In this document: positions 22,501-37,500 of the stretch, piece by piece
How the letters are laid out: every line of letters starts with the position of its first letter
Position numbering within the stretch: the first letter of the stretch is position 1
NCBI GenBank assembly: GCA_037893245.1
Contig: JBAIAA010000741.1
Span: forward strand, 1-64,000
Reading direction: 5' to 3'
Origin: Crossaster papposus
Taxonomy: Eukaryota > Echinodermata > Asteroidea > Velatida > Solasteridae
Length of the DNA stretch: 64,000 nt
Notes under the pieces: generated by a model
The model's database searches: none
What the model was told of the DNA's origin: nothing
The model's input: only the letters and a program-made list of their open reading frames with translations
Program-made: the position numbers and the translations under genes

Positions 22501-25500
22501 ATTTCAATGATTTAGTTTCTGGAATTGTCTGCAAGTTGCTAAAAATCCCCTGCATTTCTTGATTTTCTTCTAAATGACAGCATGCCCGACTGAACAATTT
22601 AATGGGGTGTTAATCCATGTAAAACTTTAGACAATAATCCGTTATTCTTGGGATAAACAGGCGCGGTTCTAGAGCCAATTTTGTTTTTGTATGTGATTCC
22701 GCCTTCTAGCTCTCACTACTGCTATGCCATTTCGGGGGCCAGCTAGATAAAAGTAGAACACCCCCCCCCCTATATATTATATTTGCCTCCAATATATGAG
22801 AATAAGTGCTTCTGGAATTAGGCCTTCATAAAGCCTCATGTCTAGCCTGACGACAAATACAAGATCAGAAAACATGATAGAAAAAGATCTTGCATTTGGG
22901 TGCTCTCAGTCTCAATAAAACAGTTGCCGTTTGGGATGATGTTGTCCAAATAATCTAGGCCAAAGAAGCCAGGAATGTTGATTAAGACGCCCTACCTTCA
23001 TGAGTCTTGGCTTCCTGTGCTTCTCATCCTCGAGTTCCTCCTTCAAGGCCATGATGACGCCTTCCTTTTTCTCGATCTGTTTGACGAGCTCTGACTCCCT
23101 CTGGGTCAGCTCGTTCCTCAAATCCAGCACCTCCTTCTCCTTGTTGTCGCGGTAGCGCGACAGCTCCTTGGACATGTCTTCCAGTTGCTCCTCTAAGCAT
23201 CCCACTTCTGACCCTCTCTGCGACAGGAGCTTCTGAATCTCTGTCTCCTTCCTGGTCAGCTCTGCTTGGAGGTCTGTCACCTCTTGTTCCCTGCTTTCCT
23301 TCAGCCGAGCGGTCTCCCTGGAAGCCTCGCTGAGTTTCTCCTTCAGGTTCTCTGCGTCTGAGTCCTGGCTCTCCCGTAACCTACGGAGCTGGTCCCGGAG
23401 GTTGTTGAGCTGATCCCGGAGGTTGTTGAGCTCCTCTCGCAGATCTATGATCTCCTCCTCCTGGCGCTTGTTGGCATTGGCCAGCTGCTCCACTCGGTGG
23501 GTGTGCTCGTCCCGGATGTGCTCCAGCTCCAAGTCCTGTCGGGTCTTGGCTTGTAGGAGCTCCCGGAAGTCTTGACTCTTGACCTGGAGCTCTTGTCGCA
23601 GCTGGGACAGCTCGTTCTCCTTCTTGAGGACGAGACTCTGGAGATCTTTCACCTGTTTCAGGGTGTCCTCTTGGGCACTTTCCAGCTCGGTGGTTTGTTG
23701 GAGGCGGAGACAAACCAGCTCGCTATCTTTCTCAAACATTTTCTCCTGAAAAATATGAAACAGGGAATTTGCAACTTCTTTACATCTTTGTTGTATGCAC
23801 ATGTAATATCTTAAAAAACAGAACCATTATGCAGTCATCGTAGAGTTTCAATAATGCAGTTTCATCTTAGATGTTACCTGCATGTTCATAATGTCATTTT
23901 CCAGCTTCTTGGCATTTCGATCTGCTTGGATGAACTCCGCGTGCAGCTCCGCTATCTTGGTGTCCTTGTCCTCCAAAATTCGAGGTTTCTCCTCTCGAAG
24001 CTGATCTATCACTGACCTCTGCTCATCAACCTGGTATCAGGACAAGAGGGCCGGTTATAAAACTAGTTTAAGCTAGTTGAGAGTATTCTTTTCTTAAGGC
24101 CCATCTATCATTGATCTGCAGGCTGGTTCCTCCCATCCAGTCTCCTCCTAGTTTAACCCAATTCGTCTGGATCTCCACGACTAAAAAGTCTCTGGGACAA
24201 CCCAACCTACCTTGATCTCCAGGACTAGTTTCTCTTGCTCCAGCCGCCTCCTCGTCTCGTTTAGTACCTCCTTCTCTCTCATCAGCTCACCGATCTCATG
24301 GTTCTTGCTGTCTACCCTGGCATCCAGCCCTTGCCTCATGGACTCCAGGGTGAGGTTCTTAGTGGCTATCTCGGCTTGGAGCTGGTTGATGGCGTGGCTC
24401 CGCTCCAGGAGCTTGGACCGCAGGGCTGACTCGTCGTCCGGAGATGGGGACTGCCTTCGACTGAAAGATCCACCAGATAATCTTTGTTCGTTTAGACAGT
24501 GTTGAAGATGATCGAGATAAGCTTATGATAGCCCAGGATGCCCTGTGGATTGGGTTTTCAGTCCTACCTAATTCGAGGATCTCCCTGGCGGGTTATTCTG
24601 GGGTTTTCCTTTCATTCGGGGAAAAAAAACCCTGTAATTTCCTTTCAACACAAGAAATCCTTTGAAAGACTTTTATGGACATTCACAACCAAATGTCAAC
24701 AAAATTACAAGTCAGAAATTACAATTTTGCACTAAAGAATAGCTGGGTTCGGGCGGTAAATTCTTGACCAAGAAACTCATTCTTAAACGACGCGAACGCG
24801 ACCCAAGAACATTGCATCGGAACAAGATCACACACGACCTATCTATCTGGGTTTAGCAAAAACTTATTTCACGTGGCAAAAACAGACCGCCTGAACCTAG
24901 CCTAAAATGCTGCTATAGTGAACACTGCTATAACAAATATTTGACTAAAACAAACAAACATCCCTTTGGTTTCTAAAATATTAAAATCTAATCTAAAATC
25001 TAGCGCACAGTCACTATAACGAGCTACTACTGTAACATTTTTACAGACCCAATCTTGTCCATGAGAGTGGCGTTCAACTGCCAAATTTGAAGAGAAATTC
25101 AAACTTGCTTTCAGATTAACCTGATATTTTCATAATTATTCAAATCTTGTTTCATACCGTTTTTATCAGTTAACTAAACCATTTATGGTAATACAACAGT
25201 GGGAGTTTTAAATTGCCATTTTCTCAAAAATTACTTTCAAAACTTGACAGTTTATCTTTCGATTTACCGAACTCGGTACCAACAAATGTAGTAAACCCAT
25301 TAGAAAGCTCTTGTTCTGCAGAATCCAGAAATTATAAAAAGTTCTCAAAAACAAGCCTGACTTGAAGTTCTTTTTACGGTGACAAATGTCAAATGTGACA
25401 AATGTCAAATGTGACAAATGTCAAATGTGACAAATGTCAAATGTGACAAATGTCAAATGTGACAAATGTCAAATGATAAATTAATCAAATGTACTCGTTT

Positions 25501-28500
25501 TGCCTTCCATTCCGAGGCATTAACTCACTTGTGCTTTGTCAGCTCTGCCTGCATCTCATGAGCTTCCTTCTCCAAAATTCCTGCAAAATTCAAGACAAAA
25601 ATAAATACCAAAATAATAAACACATTTACCAGCCAAAATGCCATGTGCTTTTCATGCTAAGCAAAAACCAGCTGAATGCCAAGTTAAAAACAATATACAT
25701 CATCTGAACATTTGGATTAACCCTGTTTTTGTAAAGAAAGAATGTTCATGCCAAACATTCTTTGTGCTTAGCAACTCCTTGACATTGACACCAGGGGCCA
25801 ATTTCATAGAGCTGCTAAGCACAAAAATTTGCTTAGCACAAAAACAATCTTGCTCAATAAAAACAGGTTACCAGCCAAAACTCTACGTGTTTTTCATGCT
25901 AAGCAAAAAAACAGCTGATTATCAATCAAAAACAATCAAGATCACGTGAAAATTTGGTCTGTAACCTTGTTTTTGCCAAGGACAAATTTTCATGCTCAGC
26001 ATTTTTTGTGCTTAGCAACTCCTTGACATTGGCACCTAAGGTTCCTAAGCATTATAAGCACTATTAACTGTCACAAAAGATTTGAAAAGATATTGCGTCT
26101 TTGTGTAAGTGGTAGGTGCGAGTTGAAAGCGAATGTTCTTACGTATTTTATCCTCCGTTCTTTTCTTGGCGTTGTCAGCCAGCAGTGCTTGGCTGTTCAG
26201 ATGGTCGATCTGCCGCTTCAAAGACTCATTCTCCAATTGGAGTTTACGGATTTCCGATTCCAGTTGATCTGTTGGGAATGTTATGAAGTATTATACAGGG
26301 CTCACCTCACTCCCCTCAAACAAACAAATCAGAATCCAATATAAGTTATTTTTTTCCATTTTGATCAAATTACTCACTGAAAAATATGGCGTATCCAGGG
26401 ATAACATTGGTTTGTAGTTTACATTTAGTTATGAACACCCCTTAACCATTTCGCGTCGGGTTTTATTTGTTATTTACCCGACTCGGGCGTGAAATAATTT
26501 GTCACACACACCGAACCCAGCTAGCCCAGGCCGGGAATGTCCAGGGGCAGCACACCCACACTTGCCAGCTGTGAGACGGTCACTGACAGATATTTTCAGC
26601 CTCGCTCCGAGTTGCTCATGGTGTTTATCAGTCATCCGTTTTGATGACACGTTCTCCGGCGTGAACTGGTTAAAATTTCTATTGGTCTGTGTCTAATCTT
26701 TACACATATAAAACACCTTCAGGAGAACACCTCAAGAATTACAGAGTTTAAAAGAAATTCCGAGACCAGTAAGAATCCTGACAAAAATATATGAAACCAA
26801 AAATATATTAAATCAAAAATAATTCGGGCAAAATTTCCAAAAACTGAAAAAATGCCAGAAAAACTAAAAAGAAATTATTTTAAAAAAATCCTGAAATATG
26901 GAAAAATCTTGAGAAATCTGACTGCTGCTATCGTTAGGAGGGAATGCATTTGTACAATCAATGTATCGTACCTCTGTGATCCTGTGCAGTTAGTGAGGCA
27001 CCAAGGCCTGTACTGTCCAGCGTACGCGACAGGTGGTCTGTGACGAAGAGTTGATGTCGTCCTTCAAGCTCGTGGTAGTCCGACTTCAACCGTTCGTAGT
27101 CCAGCTTGAGCCGTGTTCGTTCCCTTTCCAACCTGCAACGTGAAGAAACAAGGGCAAAGTTCTTATCCGAGACAACATACCTTTACAGTAAATCGGCAAG
27201 CTTGGTTGATGCCATGCTTAACCAGTTCGCACCGGGATTATTTTAACCTCACCAAGCCGAGACGCGGGTTGTTTTTTTATGAAACATGATCCGAGGCTGG
27301 TTCAGGCCGATGGTACCGGAAAGCACACCCACGCATTTCCGGCCTTGCTTGATGCTGACAGATATTTCCAGCCTTGCTCGTGGCGTGTTTATGCGTCCGT
27401 TTTGAATCTTGGGGAAAACTTTGCGTGTATATGCGCCCTCCAACGCGAACTGGTTAAGTGAAAAATTCTCATTTATTGTGGCAGAAAATTGGGGGTTTAC
27501 GATGAACATATTTCATGCGCAGAAATAGGTAGAAGGAGCTATACAGTTTTCATTGAATATGCATGCAGTTCAACTTGTTGAATGATTACACAGTTTGAAA
27601 AGGGCTTTTTTAGAGAGATTTTTTCTATTTTTTTTTAGGTTTTAGAGAGATTTTGAAGAGTTTAAAGAGTTTTATAGAGAGTTTTTTCAGAATTTTTTCA
27701 AAGTTTTTCCAGAGTATTGACAGAGTTGTTTGCGTTAATACATACTGGTCGTATTGGACTTTTGACACAGAGTCCATGGCATCGCTCTGCAGACTGCGTT
27801 TCTCCGTCTCCAGGTGAGTGACTTTGGTCATCAGCTGCTGATTGTCTTCCTCCAAGGAACGCGACTTGTCTTCCAAGTGTCGGCATTTGTCTTGAAGCTC
27901 GGTGGCGGCTTTAGAACGGAGAGAAGTCTGGTGCCCTTCACTCTCCATCTGAGCGTGGAGATAATAAACCAAGTCCGGTTAAACCTCATTTGGATTAAGG
28001 ATCGTACCGGTACTAAACACCACCTAACAATATTTTGCCTGGCTTGCTTTCATTTAGAAGAAATCACAAAATGTAGGTGATTTCCAGTTGACTGATTTTG
28101 GGAATTACAGAGTTGTTTGAACACAAAAGTATAATATCCACCGAGCTGAAACTTCTACTGATTACGTTTTGAACATGCGCAGTTGAGATACCAAACTAGC
28201 TTTACCTTTGTGTGTAGTAACTCTTGGTTTTTTATGTCAAAACAAAATCAAACATTTCAGAATAACGTGGTTTTGGCAGACTCCGATATCCCAGTCTAAA
28301 CCGGGTTTGACTCACCCTTTGGATCCTTTCCGACAGCAAGGAGTTAAGTTCCTGTAGTTTCATGATCTGATCGGCGAGTTCTTGACAGTTGTGGCAGGGG
28401 ACGGGCGTACTCCTAGCAGACCGTCTACTGCCTCCGTCGGTCATGTCGAGACCCAGAGAAGCCTGGGCTCTCTCTCGGGCTAACTCCTCTCGCAACTCAT

Positions 28501-31500
28501 TCACTTTATCCCTAGGAACCAAAGAGTCAATACAAATTGAGTAATAGAGGGTGGCCCACAAACAGACAAGCATACTTCCACTACCCAGAGACCAAACTAC
28601 CTTTACCAATGGATGGAGAATCTCGATTTTGTCTCCAGACCCTATTTTGTGAAGCGAAATTCAGAGGTACTTTTACCCTGACAAATAACTATACCGTGCC
28701 GCGAATTTAACATGGCATATAGTTTAGTTGATAGAGCACCGGTACGATGATCCCGCAGTCACCGGTTCAAACATGTTCCAGTCAAATGTTGTTGTTTTAC
28801 TTGGAATTTTGTTTTTTAATAACACACCTAGTTGTTTCCCTTTGTGGTTTTGCAAGAATTTTAGATGTGTAATGAAAAAGTACAAAAAGACAAATATACG
28901 GGACTTTCACAAACCAATTTCACACAAAAATGACTTCCAAACATGTGCAAGACAGCAGCCAGTAACTCCGTCAATGCTTGGATTTTTTTCTTCAAAGCAT
29001 AAGAGATGCACTTACTCGGCTAATCCCAGCTCGGCTCTGAGATGGTCGACCTGGGCTTGAAGCTGTTCGGCCGTCAACCGTTGACCTCCAAGACTCTAAT
29101 GCAAAATGTCATTTGTCAACAATTGTCATAATGTCAATTGTCATATTGTCATAATGTCAATTGTCATAATGTCAATTGTCACAATGTCAATTGTCATAAT
29201 GTCAATTGTCATAATGTCAATTGTCATAATGTCAATTGTCATAATGTCAATTGTCATATTGTTATACTGTCTTCCTTATAATACCCACAAACTGTCAGGA
29301 CGTTTGGCCTATTGATCAAGGTTGGCGAAGCATTGTCCTGTTAAAAAAAGCACCTTTGTTGTCAGCTTCTCAAACCGAATCTTGTTAGATTTACTCTTAT
29401 AGTTGTTTCTGCAGATCAGCGTAGTAGGCCCTGGTGGTAATGTAACCCTTTTCAAACTTTTTGTGTAATTATTCAACAAGTTGAACTGCAGGCAAATGTT
29501 GTGAAAACTGTAAAGTACATCTCCTACCCAAGGGCCACGAATTTATCAATCACTCCTTGTAGGTTACCGTAATTTCCTGCGGTAAAGCCGCACGGCAGTT
29601 AAGGCGCAGGTCCCTAAAATCACCCCCAAAAAATTCAAACGTCAACAGATAAAGCGCACCGCCGAAAAAGGCGCATGCTTGAACGCACCCAGAAGAACAC
29701 CAGGCGCCACCCGGTGTAGATACATCGCCACAAAGGGGTCATTTTGTTGCCTTAGAACGATCCCACTATTCCAAGCAAGAATTTGCTGAGTACTTGAGTT
29801 TATCTGGCACGCAAACAATGTATGAAAACTTCAAACCGGTAGTCACAATATCGCACGAGGTTTATTACTTTGCCGATAGTATCATACATCACTGCAGTAT
29901 AAACTGCATGCATGTACATGTTGTATGCACATGTACATCACATATGCAGCGATCGCGTGCGGGGTATCCCTAATTGCGACACCCCCTAGTCTTTTTTCCA
30001 GTCGTTGTTAATGCTCCGCGCTGTGTAGTTCGGATGGTGAATTGCATGAAGCCGGAACGTAGACGAAAAAACGTTTAGAAAAAGGCCACATAGTACAGGC
30101 CAGCTTTTTATCGCTGTTGTACGCGTCATGCAGCGCACGCTGTAGTCTTGTTTGCAAGACTGCAGCGCACGCTGTAGTCTTGTTTGCAAGACGATCTTAA
30201 TCGCGGTATATGCAGCGCGCGTAGGCCGCCGATGCGGTAATTCGCGCGTGGTCTACGGCGTACGTTAGAGGGCGCCACGCATCGCGAAGATCGTCTTGCA
30301 AACAAGACTACGCACACTGCCGAGTGCTAAATCACATGTGTGTGTACATGCACACCCTTACATGTACGGCCGTAGGGGGATCAACACATCGCGGCATTGT
30401 TAATGGAAACACGGTCACAATGTCCGGAGAGTTGAGCTAATTGGTTGACCGCATTATTGAGTAAGATTGCGGCGTTCAAAGAATTCTTCACACAAAGACC
30501 ATCACTTTGAACTCAAGCGGTATCATATACGGCGCACCGAAAGATAAGGTGCGGTGATGTTTTTGTGGTCTAGAAAGTCAGATAAGCCGCGTCTTTACCG
30601 CAGGAAATTACGGTACTTTCTTTTCCTTTTTTATTGTATTATTGGGGGGGGGGGGCCTACCTGTCCTTTGGAGAGGATGTTCTTTTGCATCTCAAGGAGA
30701 TGGATGACCTGCTGGTCCTCGGCATGATCCTGAGCTAGCTGCTTGTTCTCCTCTCTCAATCGATCAGCCTCCTCGCGGTATTCTGCGTACTGCTCCTGCT
30801 TAATCCTGGCTGTCTGTAGCTCCGACTTCAGCTGTACATACTGCAAAAACAAAACACATGATCAAGAAAACTTTGTCAAACTTGCTCCAATAAAAGGTTT
30901 CTTTAACCCTAACTCCCTAGACAACAAAGGAAGTTGGAGGATTTTGAAGGAATTGTATTGTTCAATAACAATGCTGAGGGAGTTAGGGTTAAAGGTGACA
31001 GTTATTTACAGACTATAGGATGATAGCTAAAAATGTTCCAAACCAAGGTGCCCGTTTCGCACCACAGTGACCACACAAAATGGTAACAACAATTTGGTAA
31101 CAAAAATATAGAAAAATGCCAACAAACGATGTTGCTTGTCAAAAGTCAAGCATATTTTTTGGTTATTAAAAAAGACAATGACAATCGTTTTGCGGTCAAC
31201 ATTTGTTGTCTCTCGGCCCGGAATCCATCAGGTCAATAAAATCATATGGTGACCAGCCTCTTTTGGATACTTTATGAACACAACGCCTAAATACAAAATA
31301 CCGCCCACTGTTTTCCATCATTATTACATGTACACTAACAAATTTACAAAGGCCTATATTCTAAATATGTGCAGTTTTAGTTTAGTAACATTCGTTAATA
31401 GAATCTACACCCTTGAAACCTTCCATATGCCAAAATACATGTGCTGCATTAGTGGGCAACATTTTGATTAGTTACTTTTTCCTGTGATTCTTCTAGTTTC

Positions 31501-34500
31501 TCTGACAGCGTTGTGATCTCGCCATCTTTCCGGTTTAAGGTGGTGTTAAGTCTCTCCGACGAAGCCTTCCAGTCCTCCATCTCCTCCTGATGTTGGAGAC
31601 TGCCATCTCGCAAGTCGTCATTGGCACGCTGGAGCATCTAGGAACAATGATTAAACCCATTAGGCCAAACCAAACAAATTGTGACACGATCAAGCGGAAT
31701 GAGTGGGATGTCGGGGAATTCAAAAAATGAACTGTGTTCTTCGTTGGTATTTAAACAAATTTACGTACATAACTCGACAGCAAAACATCGTATCAACATG
31801 GGGTTTTCAGTTTTTAAAACAGACAGATGCCCTCTTTATAACTACATGAAAACTCATTTTTTTTACCAGGGCCGACATCTGACTCATTCCGCTTGATCGT
31901 GTCACAATTGAGTAGTTTCTACCAACTAAGCTATTCAGCCCTGTGTTGGCAGTTCCCCAAATTAGTCACATTAAAACAAAATTTATATTTTTTGCAATAG
32001 CAGTTTATGGCCATGTTCGTATTACTTTACTGCGGTTTGCAGTCATACAATAGATGCGTGTGTTAGTTGTGACCTTATTTGACTAATTCAGACACGATCT
32101 ATAATGTCCGTCTGTTGGTTGGTCAGTTTGTGGAGATGTTCATTTGTTTGTGATTTACCGTCTCCAATTCTTGGCACCTGGAGGTCATCTTATTCTTCTC
32201 TGTTCGGATCTCTTTCGCGTTCTCTTTTATCGTCTGGTGCTGTTCTTCCAATTGCTCTCGCTCCCTCCTGAATTCCTGCTTGTGCTGTTCCAGAGCCTGT
32301 GTCATTTAATCGGACAGCCAGAGAATCTTGTAAACTCAATATACACAGAGTATACGTTTTGGAGGGCACAGAAAAAACAGTTTGTGACCGGCTCTACAAA
32401 AAAAGGGTATAAAGACGCGCTGTGTGTTATCATGTAATGGCCTGCTCAACATTGAGAGGGTAAACATTTAATCAAATGCGATTTTCATTTTTAATTTTTT
32501 TTCATGAATGACATCTAGAGTTTCAGGTTTCATTTACAGAAATGTTGATTTTGATAAATAGTGGGGGAAAAAATTCCATTTTGTGTGCATTGTTCTGTTG
32601 TTCTAAAAGTTAATGTTCAGACTTTACAACGTATAAAATGTTTTGTATTCCATAAATTTCCTTTGTACATCTGTAAATATTCTGTTTGTATTTTGTGTAA
32701 ATGTTGTTGTATTTATGTGTATTATTGATAGTTTTCAGTGTACAGTTTTGTTGATGACTTTTGATGTATTATTTTTATCAAATTTTATTTAATGATGAAA
32801 ACAAGTTTGGGCACACCCTGGGTAAAGAAATGTAATAAATAATTGAACTGAGCCAGCTTTTTCCAGGCTTGTTTTCTCAGTTTGTGTAATTTATAAACAT
32901 GTCTCCAGAACAGAAAGGGCTATGGAGCTTTATTATATATACCAAAATGAAAGCTTATGTTGTTGGCTTTCCAATCATGTATACAGGTAGCTCAATTTCA
33001 CTTGTTTGCGACATAATACCCTTTTTGGTCACATTTTAAGGTTACTGATTGTAAGCTGTGTATGGTACCCCGTGACCTTACCTTGTCCAGTGCGTCTTTC
33101 TCTGATGACAGTCTCTTTGCTTCGTTCTCCCAGTACGTCTGTTGTTGCTGCACTGCTCGCTTGTCGCCGCTCAACTGTTTGACTTCTTCGCGGGACTTCT
33201 CGAGGCCGGACCTAGCAGAGGCCAACTCCAAGGAAAGCACCTCGCTAACCTAATAGAAGATATTACGTAAAGGTAACCAGGTTAGGATCAGGGGGTGAAC
33301 GAGCCAGGCCGTAGGTTTCAACAAATACATTTATTCAGGCGTTGTGTAAGGGGCCAATTTCATGGAGCTGCTAACCAGAAAGAGAAAATTGCTTAGCATG
33401 ACAATTCTTCCTTGGCACAAACAGGATTAAAAACCAAATGTTCAGGTGATGTCTATTGTTTGCGACTGGTATTCAGCTGATTTTTGCTTAGCATAAAATA
33501 ACTGGGTTTTGGATGGTAACCTGTTTTACTAAGCAAGATCTGTTTTATGCGCTAAGCAAATTGTTGGCTCAGTGAAATTGGGCCCAGTCCCCTAATCGGT
33601 TTTAAATCTTATGTTTTACAACTGTAAGATCACACTTTTATCCCCTCATTTTAGTGTAAACTAGAAAAAGTGCACTAACTACAGGGCAGACCTCCGCCCC
33701 AAACAGAAACCACGGCCTGCATAAAATGACCAACAAAGGGCGCTATTTAAGAAAAGGGTCCAGCATAAACACGCCCCAACCACAAACATGCCTTATCTGC
33801 CAACGTTAAAGAAATCATTCAAAGTAATCCAGAATCCCAGATCTGGGTCAAGATTAATCTGAAAATATAATGGAATCATCCTTGACCCATAGGCTATTTA
33901 CCCACCAAGTTTCGTTAAAATCCCGTCATTAGTATTCCTGCTAATCATAATCATGCTAGCCAGACAGACAGATAGATAGATAGACAAAGAAACATAACCT
34001 ACTTGTAATAAAAGGTAATCAAAACTTGCATCTTTTTATTCCAGTCACTCTAACCTTCTTGACAGCGTTAAGTTCTTCCGTCATTTTATCCATTTCTTCT
34101 TCTTTCTTCTCCGTCGCCAGTTTGCTCTGCGTCACTTCCAGTTGAAGTTCCGTCAATTTTCCTTCGAGATTTTGTCTCGTCTGAAAAAACACAACAACAA
34201 CAACAACAAAATCAGAAGGTAAAACCCCGAGTCATGATACAGAGAAAGAATGAATGATGACAATGGAATACCTTTGTCACAAAACAATGTAATTATTATT
34301 CATGTGATCCCAAACCGCCCGATTACCAGATGGTCTGGGACAAATCCCTGCCTGCTTAGAGCAAGAGATTGGGACTCCCCTCCAAAGTGGGCAGGCCCGG
34401 ATTAAGAGAACTTAGGCCTTTTTCAAACGTCGCACTTGTGCTGTGTCGAATACAATTCATAATTATTCATAAGTAGGAATGCGCAAGCATGCTCATAGAA

Positions 34501-37500
34501 TGTGTGCGAGTAAAGAAAACAAACAAACAAAATTGTTTCCTTTTCACGTTTTCTGTTGTGTTTATGCACAAGTACCCCCTAAACGGCAAGAAAGAATTTT
34601 AATTTGCATCGACGTTCGACCTTTTAAACCACTGCGGTGCTTACGCCATGCTAAAGGCCTGCTAAATTCAATTGTATTCGACAAGGCGTAAGCGTGATGT
34701 TCGCAACGGACCTGAGTAAAAGCCCCACTCTTGAACTTAACAAAAGAAGCAATTTGCAAGGCAATGCCACAGAACAAAAACCTGGTGATTCAAAGGGGGT
34801 GTCAAAGTTTGTGTGCAAGTCTAAGACTTGCACGCTCTATGGATTACCGAGGTTGACTAGTTTTACTCCACCACTCGAAGCAGTCAATATTTGTATAAAT
34901 ACCTTGTTCATTTGTTCCTTCTCGTGAGTGGCAAGGTTAAGGAGTTGTTGTAGGTCCAGTTTCTCTTGCAAGAGTCTCTCCTTGGAAGCGGAGGAACTGA
35001 CGCACTTGGCGTTCAGGTCGGCACACCTCTCTTCAAGTTGGGTTGCGCGACTCTGGAAAACCTCTCGCTCCTAAATGACGTCAACAGAATCAGGGAGAAG
35101 ATACTATCTTTTTTAAATGGAAGATATTTGGAATTAGAGTAAGGCGCTTAAAGTTACCAACTATTTTCCGCATAATTTTAGAAGAAAAAAAAACGCCAAC
35201 GTGTTAGTATAGAGTGCAGTAAAATGTGCAGAAGTGCTTAGTGGTCTTACCGCCACATTTGCGGGTCTAGGCTTTTGGTTCGGGTGTTGCTGCTTTCTTG
35301 GCTCATCCAAACAAATTCTCACTTAACATGCACATTCTTGTGTCCTTAGCGATACACCTGCCAATTTTCAACTTCATACAGTGCCCAGTTCTTGAGATAA
35401 TAAAGCATAAGGGCCACAGGACTACTTTTTGGGGTGATCATCTTTGGATGAAGATTTCTCCCAAAAGTCATCAGTTACCCCGACAAAAATAAACAGAAAC
35501 TGAAAGATGATGAAATGAGCTTTAATTTGGAGAGTTTATTTTTCCTGAAATTTGGAAGTTGGCGTATTTATCATTGGTATCACTGGAAGTTTATTTAATA
35601 GTGTGAAACCTTTAAGAAGACAGTGTTCAAACCTCTCTAGCTTTCATGAAGTCCCCCCTCAAGAAGTCAACCTGGTGATCCAGGTCGGTGTTTGCTCTTC
35701 TCTCCTCCAGTAAGTGACTGTTCAGCTCGGCATTCTGGGCCGCTAGTAACTCGTGCTTCTGCAGTCAATTCACGACACACAAGTAAATCAGAATGGATTA
35801 AAAGGACAATAGACAATTTGTTAATTGTGCATTTTTGAAGCAGCAAAAGTGCTCAAAATATAAAAAAGGTGCTTAACCAATAATCTTAACAAAACAATTT
35901 TTTTTAGTTCTGTGAATGCTGCATACTCCGAGAAAACAATTCTCTAAGATTTCAATTTTGATTCAATGACCTCAGTTACCTCGGCAATCTTGTCTAGTTC
36001 TTTGTTGTCCAGTTCAAGTTTCTCCGCCTTGGCCCTAGCCATCTGTAAACTCTCTCGTAAAGCCTTGGTTTCCTTGATCATGCTATCTTTCATCTAAGAA
36101 AAATGCCACAAAAAAACAATCACTCCTTTGAACTGACAAACGAACCCCGGTGAACTCGATGGTCAAATGCGTCTTATTTTTAAAATTGTTGTAGCAAAAT
36201 CTGCATTTATGAGCACAGTGATTAAGACCAACATTCCACTTAATACAAATTCTGATATAGCAAACACGGTTGAGTTTGTATTAACGAGAGTTAACAGTAT
36301 TTGCATAATGATATGCGTAGGCTTTGTGCTTTAATTACCTGCTGGAAATTCTTATTCTCTTCTTCCATCATATCGAGGGCCTTAGATGTCTGTTCCACGA
36401 TCTGATCTCGCTTGCGTTGTTCGGCCTGCAGACTTTCTTGAGACAACTTGGTTCGTTTCAACTCTTGGTACAGATCGTCAACCCTGAAAGGACACCCCCA
36501 CCAAACAAATGTACCAATCACAATGAAACATGGCTGGTTTTAAAGCAACTGAGCAACTGTTTTTCTACTTGGGTGAGCGCTGTGACCGCATGCCAAAGTA
36601 CGTGGGTTTTAAAGCCTGATTGGGTAACATGGTGCTTGTGTTCTTGGGCAAGACATTTTACTACAATTGCCTCTCTCTCCACCCAGGAGTAGAAATGGGT
36701 ACCTGTGAAGGTAGATACCAAACCGACACGGCATAGAAAATATTTTAAAAAATCAAAAATAATATTTTCTGTGCATTTTTTTTACCTCGGAGCATACATA
36801 TATATACCTTTATATAAATTCTGCAGTAAAACTCTGACGGAAAACCTTGTTCGTTCATTTTTATCCATGACACCGTAGGTACAATACAGCAGGGAAAAAA
36901 ACTTTTTTGTACACAGTTTTAAGGTTGAATTAAGCAATTGTAAAGTCTGTTTCCAGCACATTATGTGTCTAAACAGTGTTTCATGGATTTGACCAATTAA
37001 CATAAAATAATACCAACCTCTGTTGTAATTTCTCATTCTGATGAATGATTTCTTGTCGGCCATCTATCGTCCTGTCTTTTTCTCGCTTCAAGCCGGAAAC
37101 TTTCTTGTGCAAGTCCTGCAATATTGTCAATTTATTTAAAACTATCATTTGTCAAATCAAAACTCTTAGACAAAGGCAGTTTAGTTTCCAAAAATAAATT
37201 TAGAATTGCATGAAAATTTTCTTTTAAACGACAACCTGGATCACAGTTCTTTGCTATTTCTGTCATTTTATCTTACAAACTTATCTCAAAGGTTTTGAAA
37301 TCAAAGACAAAGTGAAGTTCTCCAAAACCAAGTTGTAAACAAAATTACCTCGTTTGTCGTGGACAGACTTTCAATGGTATAGTGGCTGTCGTTTAGCTTC
37401 GCTTCGCTCTCACACAATCGTTCAGTCTGTCGCTGAGGACCAAAAGAACATCCACCAATAAAAATACAAAATTGTGACATTTTCTTTAGAACAGTGGGCC

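Noticed and set aside
28711-28790. tRNA gene
   Set aside because: A- and B-box-like words exist, but acceptor and T arms do not pair. The context is a SINE relic. The same holds for 12782, 17944, 19297 and 62611.
25381-29270. Short tandem repeats resembling CRISPR arrays (25381, 29104, 50439)
   Set aside because: The units are contiguous with no unique spacers, and the genome is eukaryotic.
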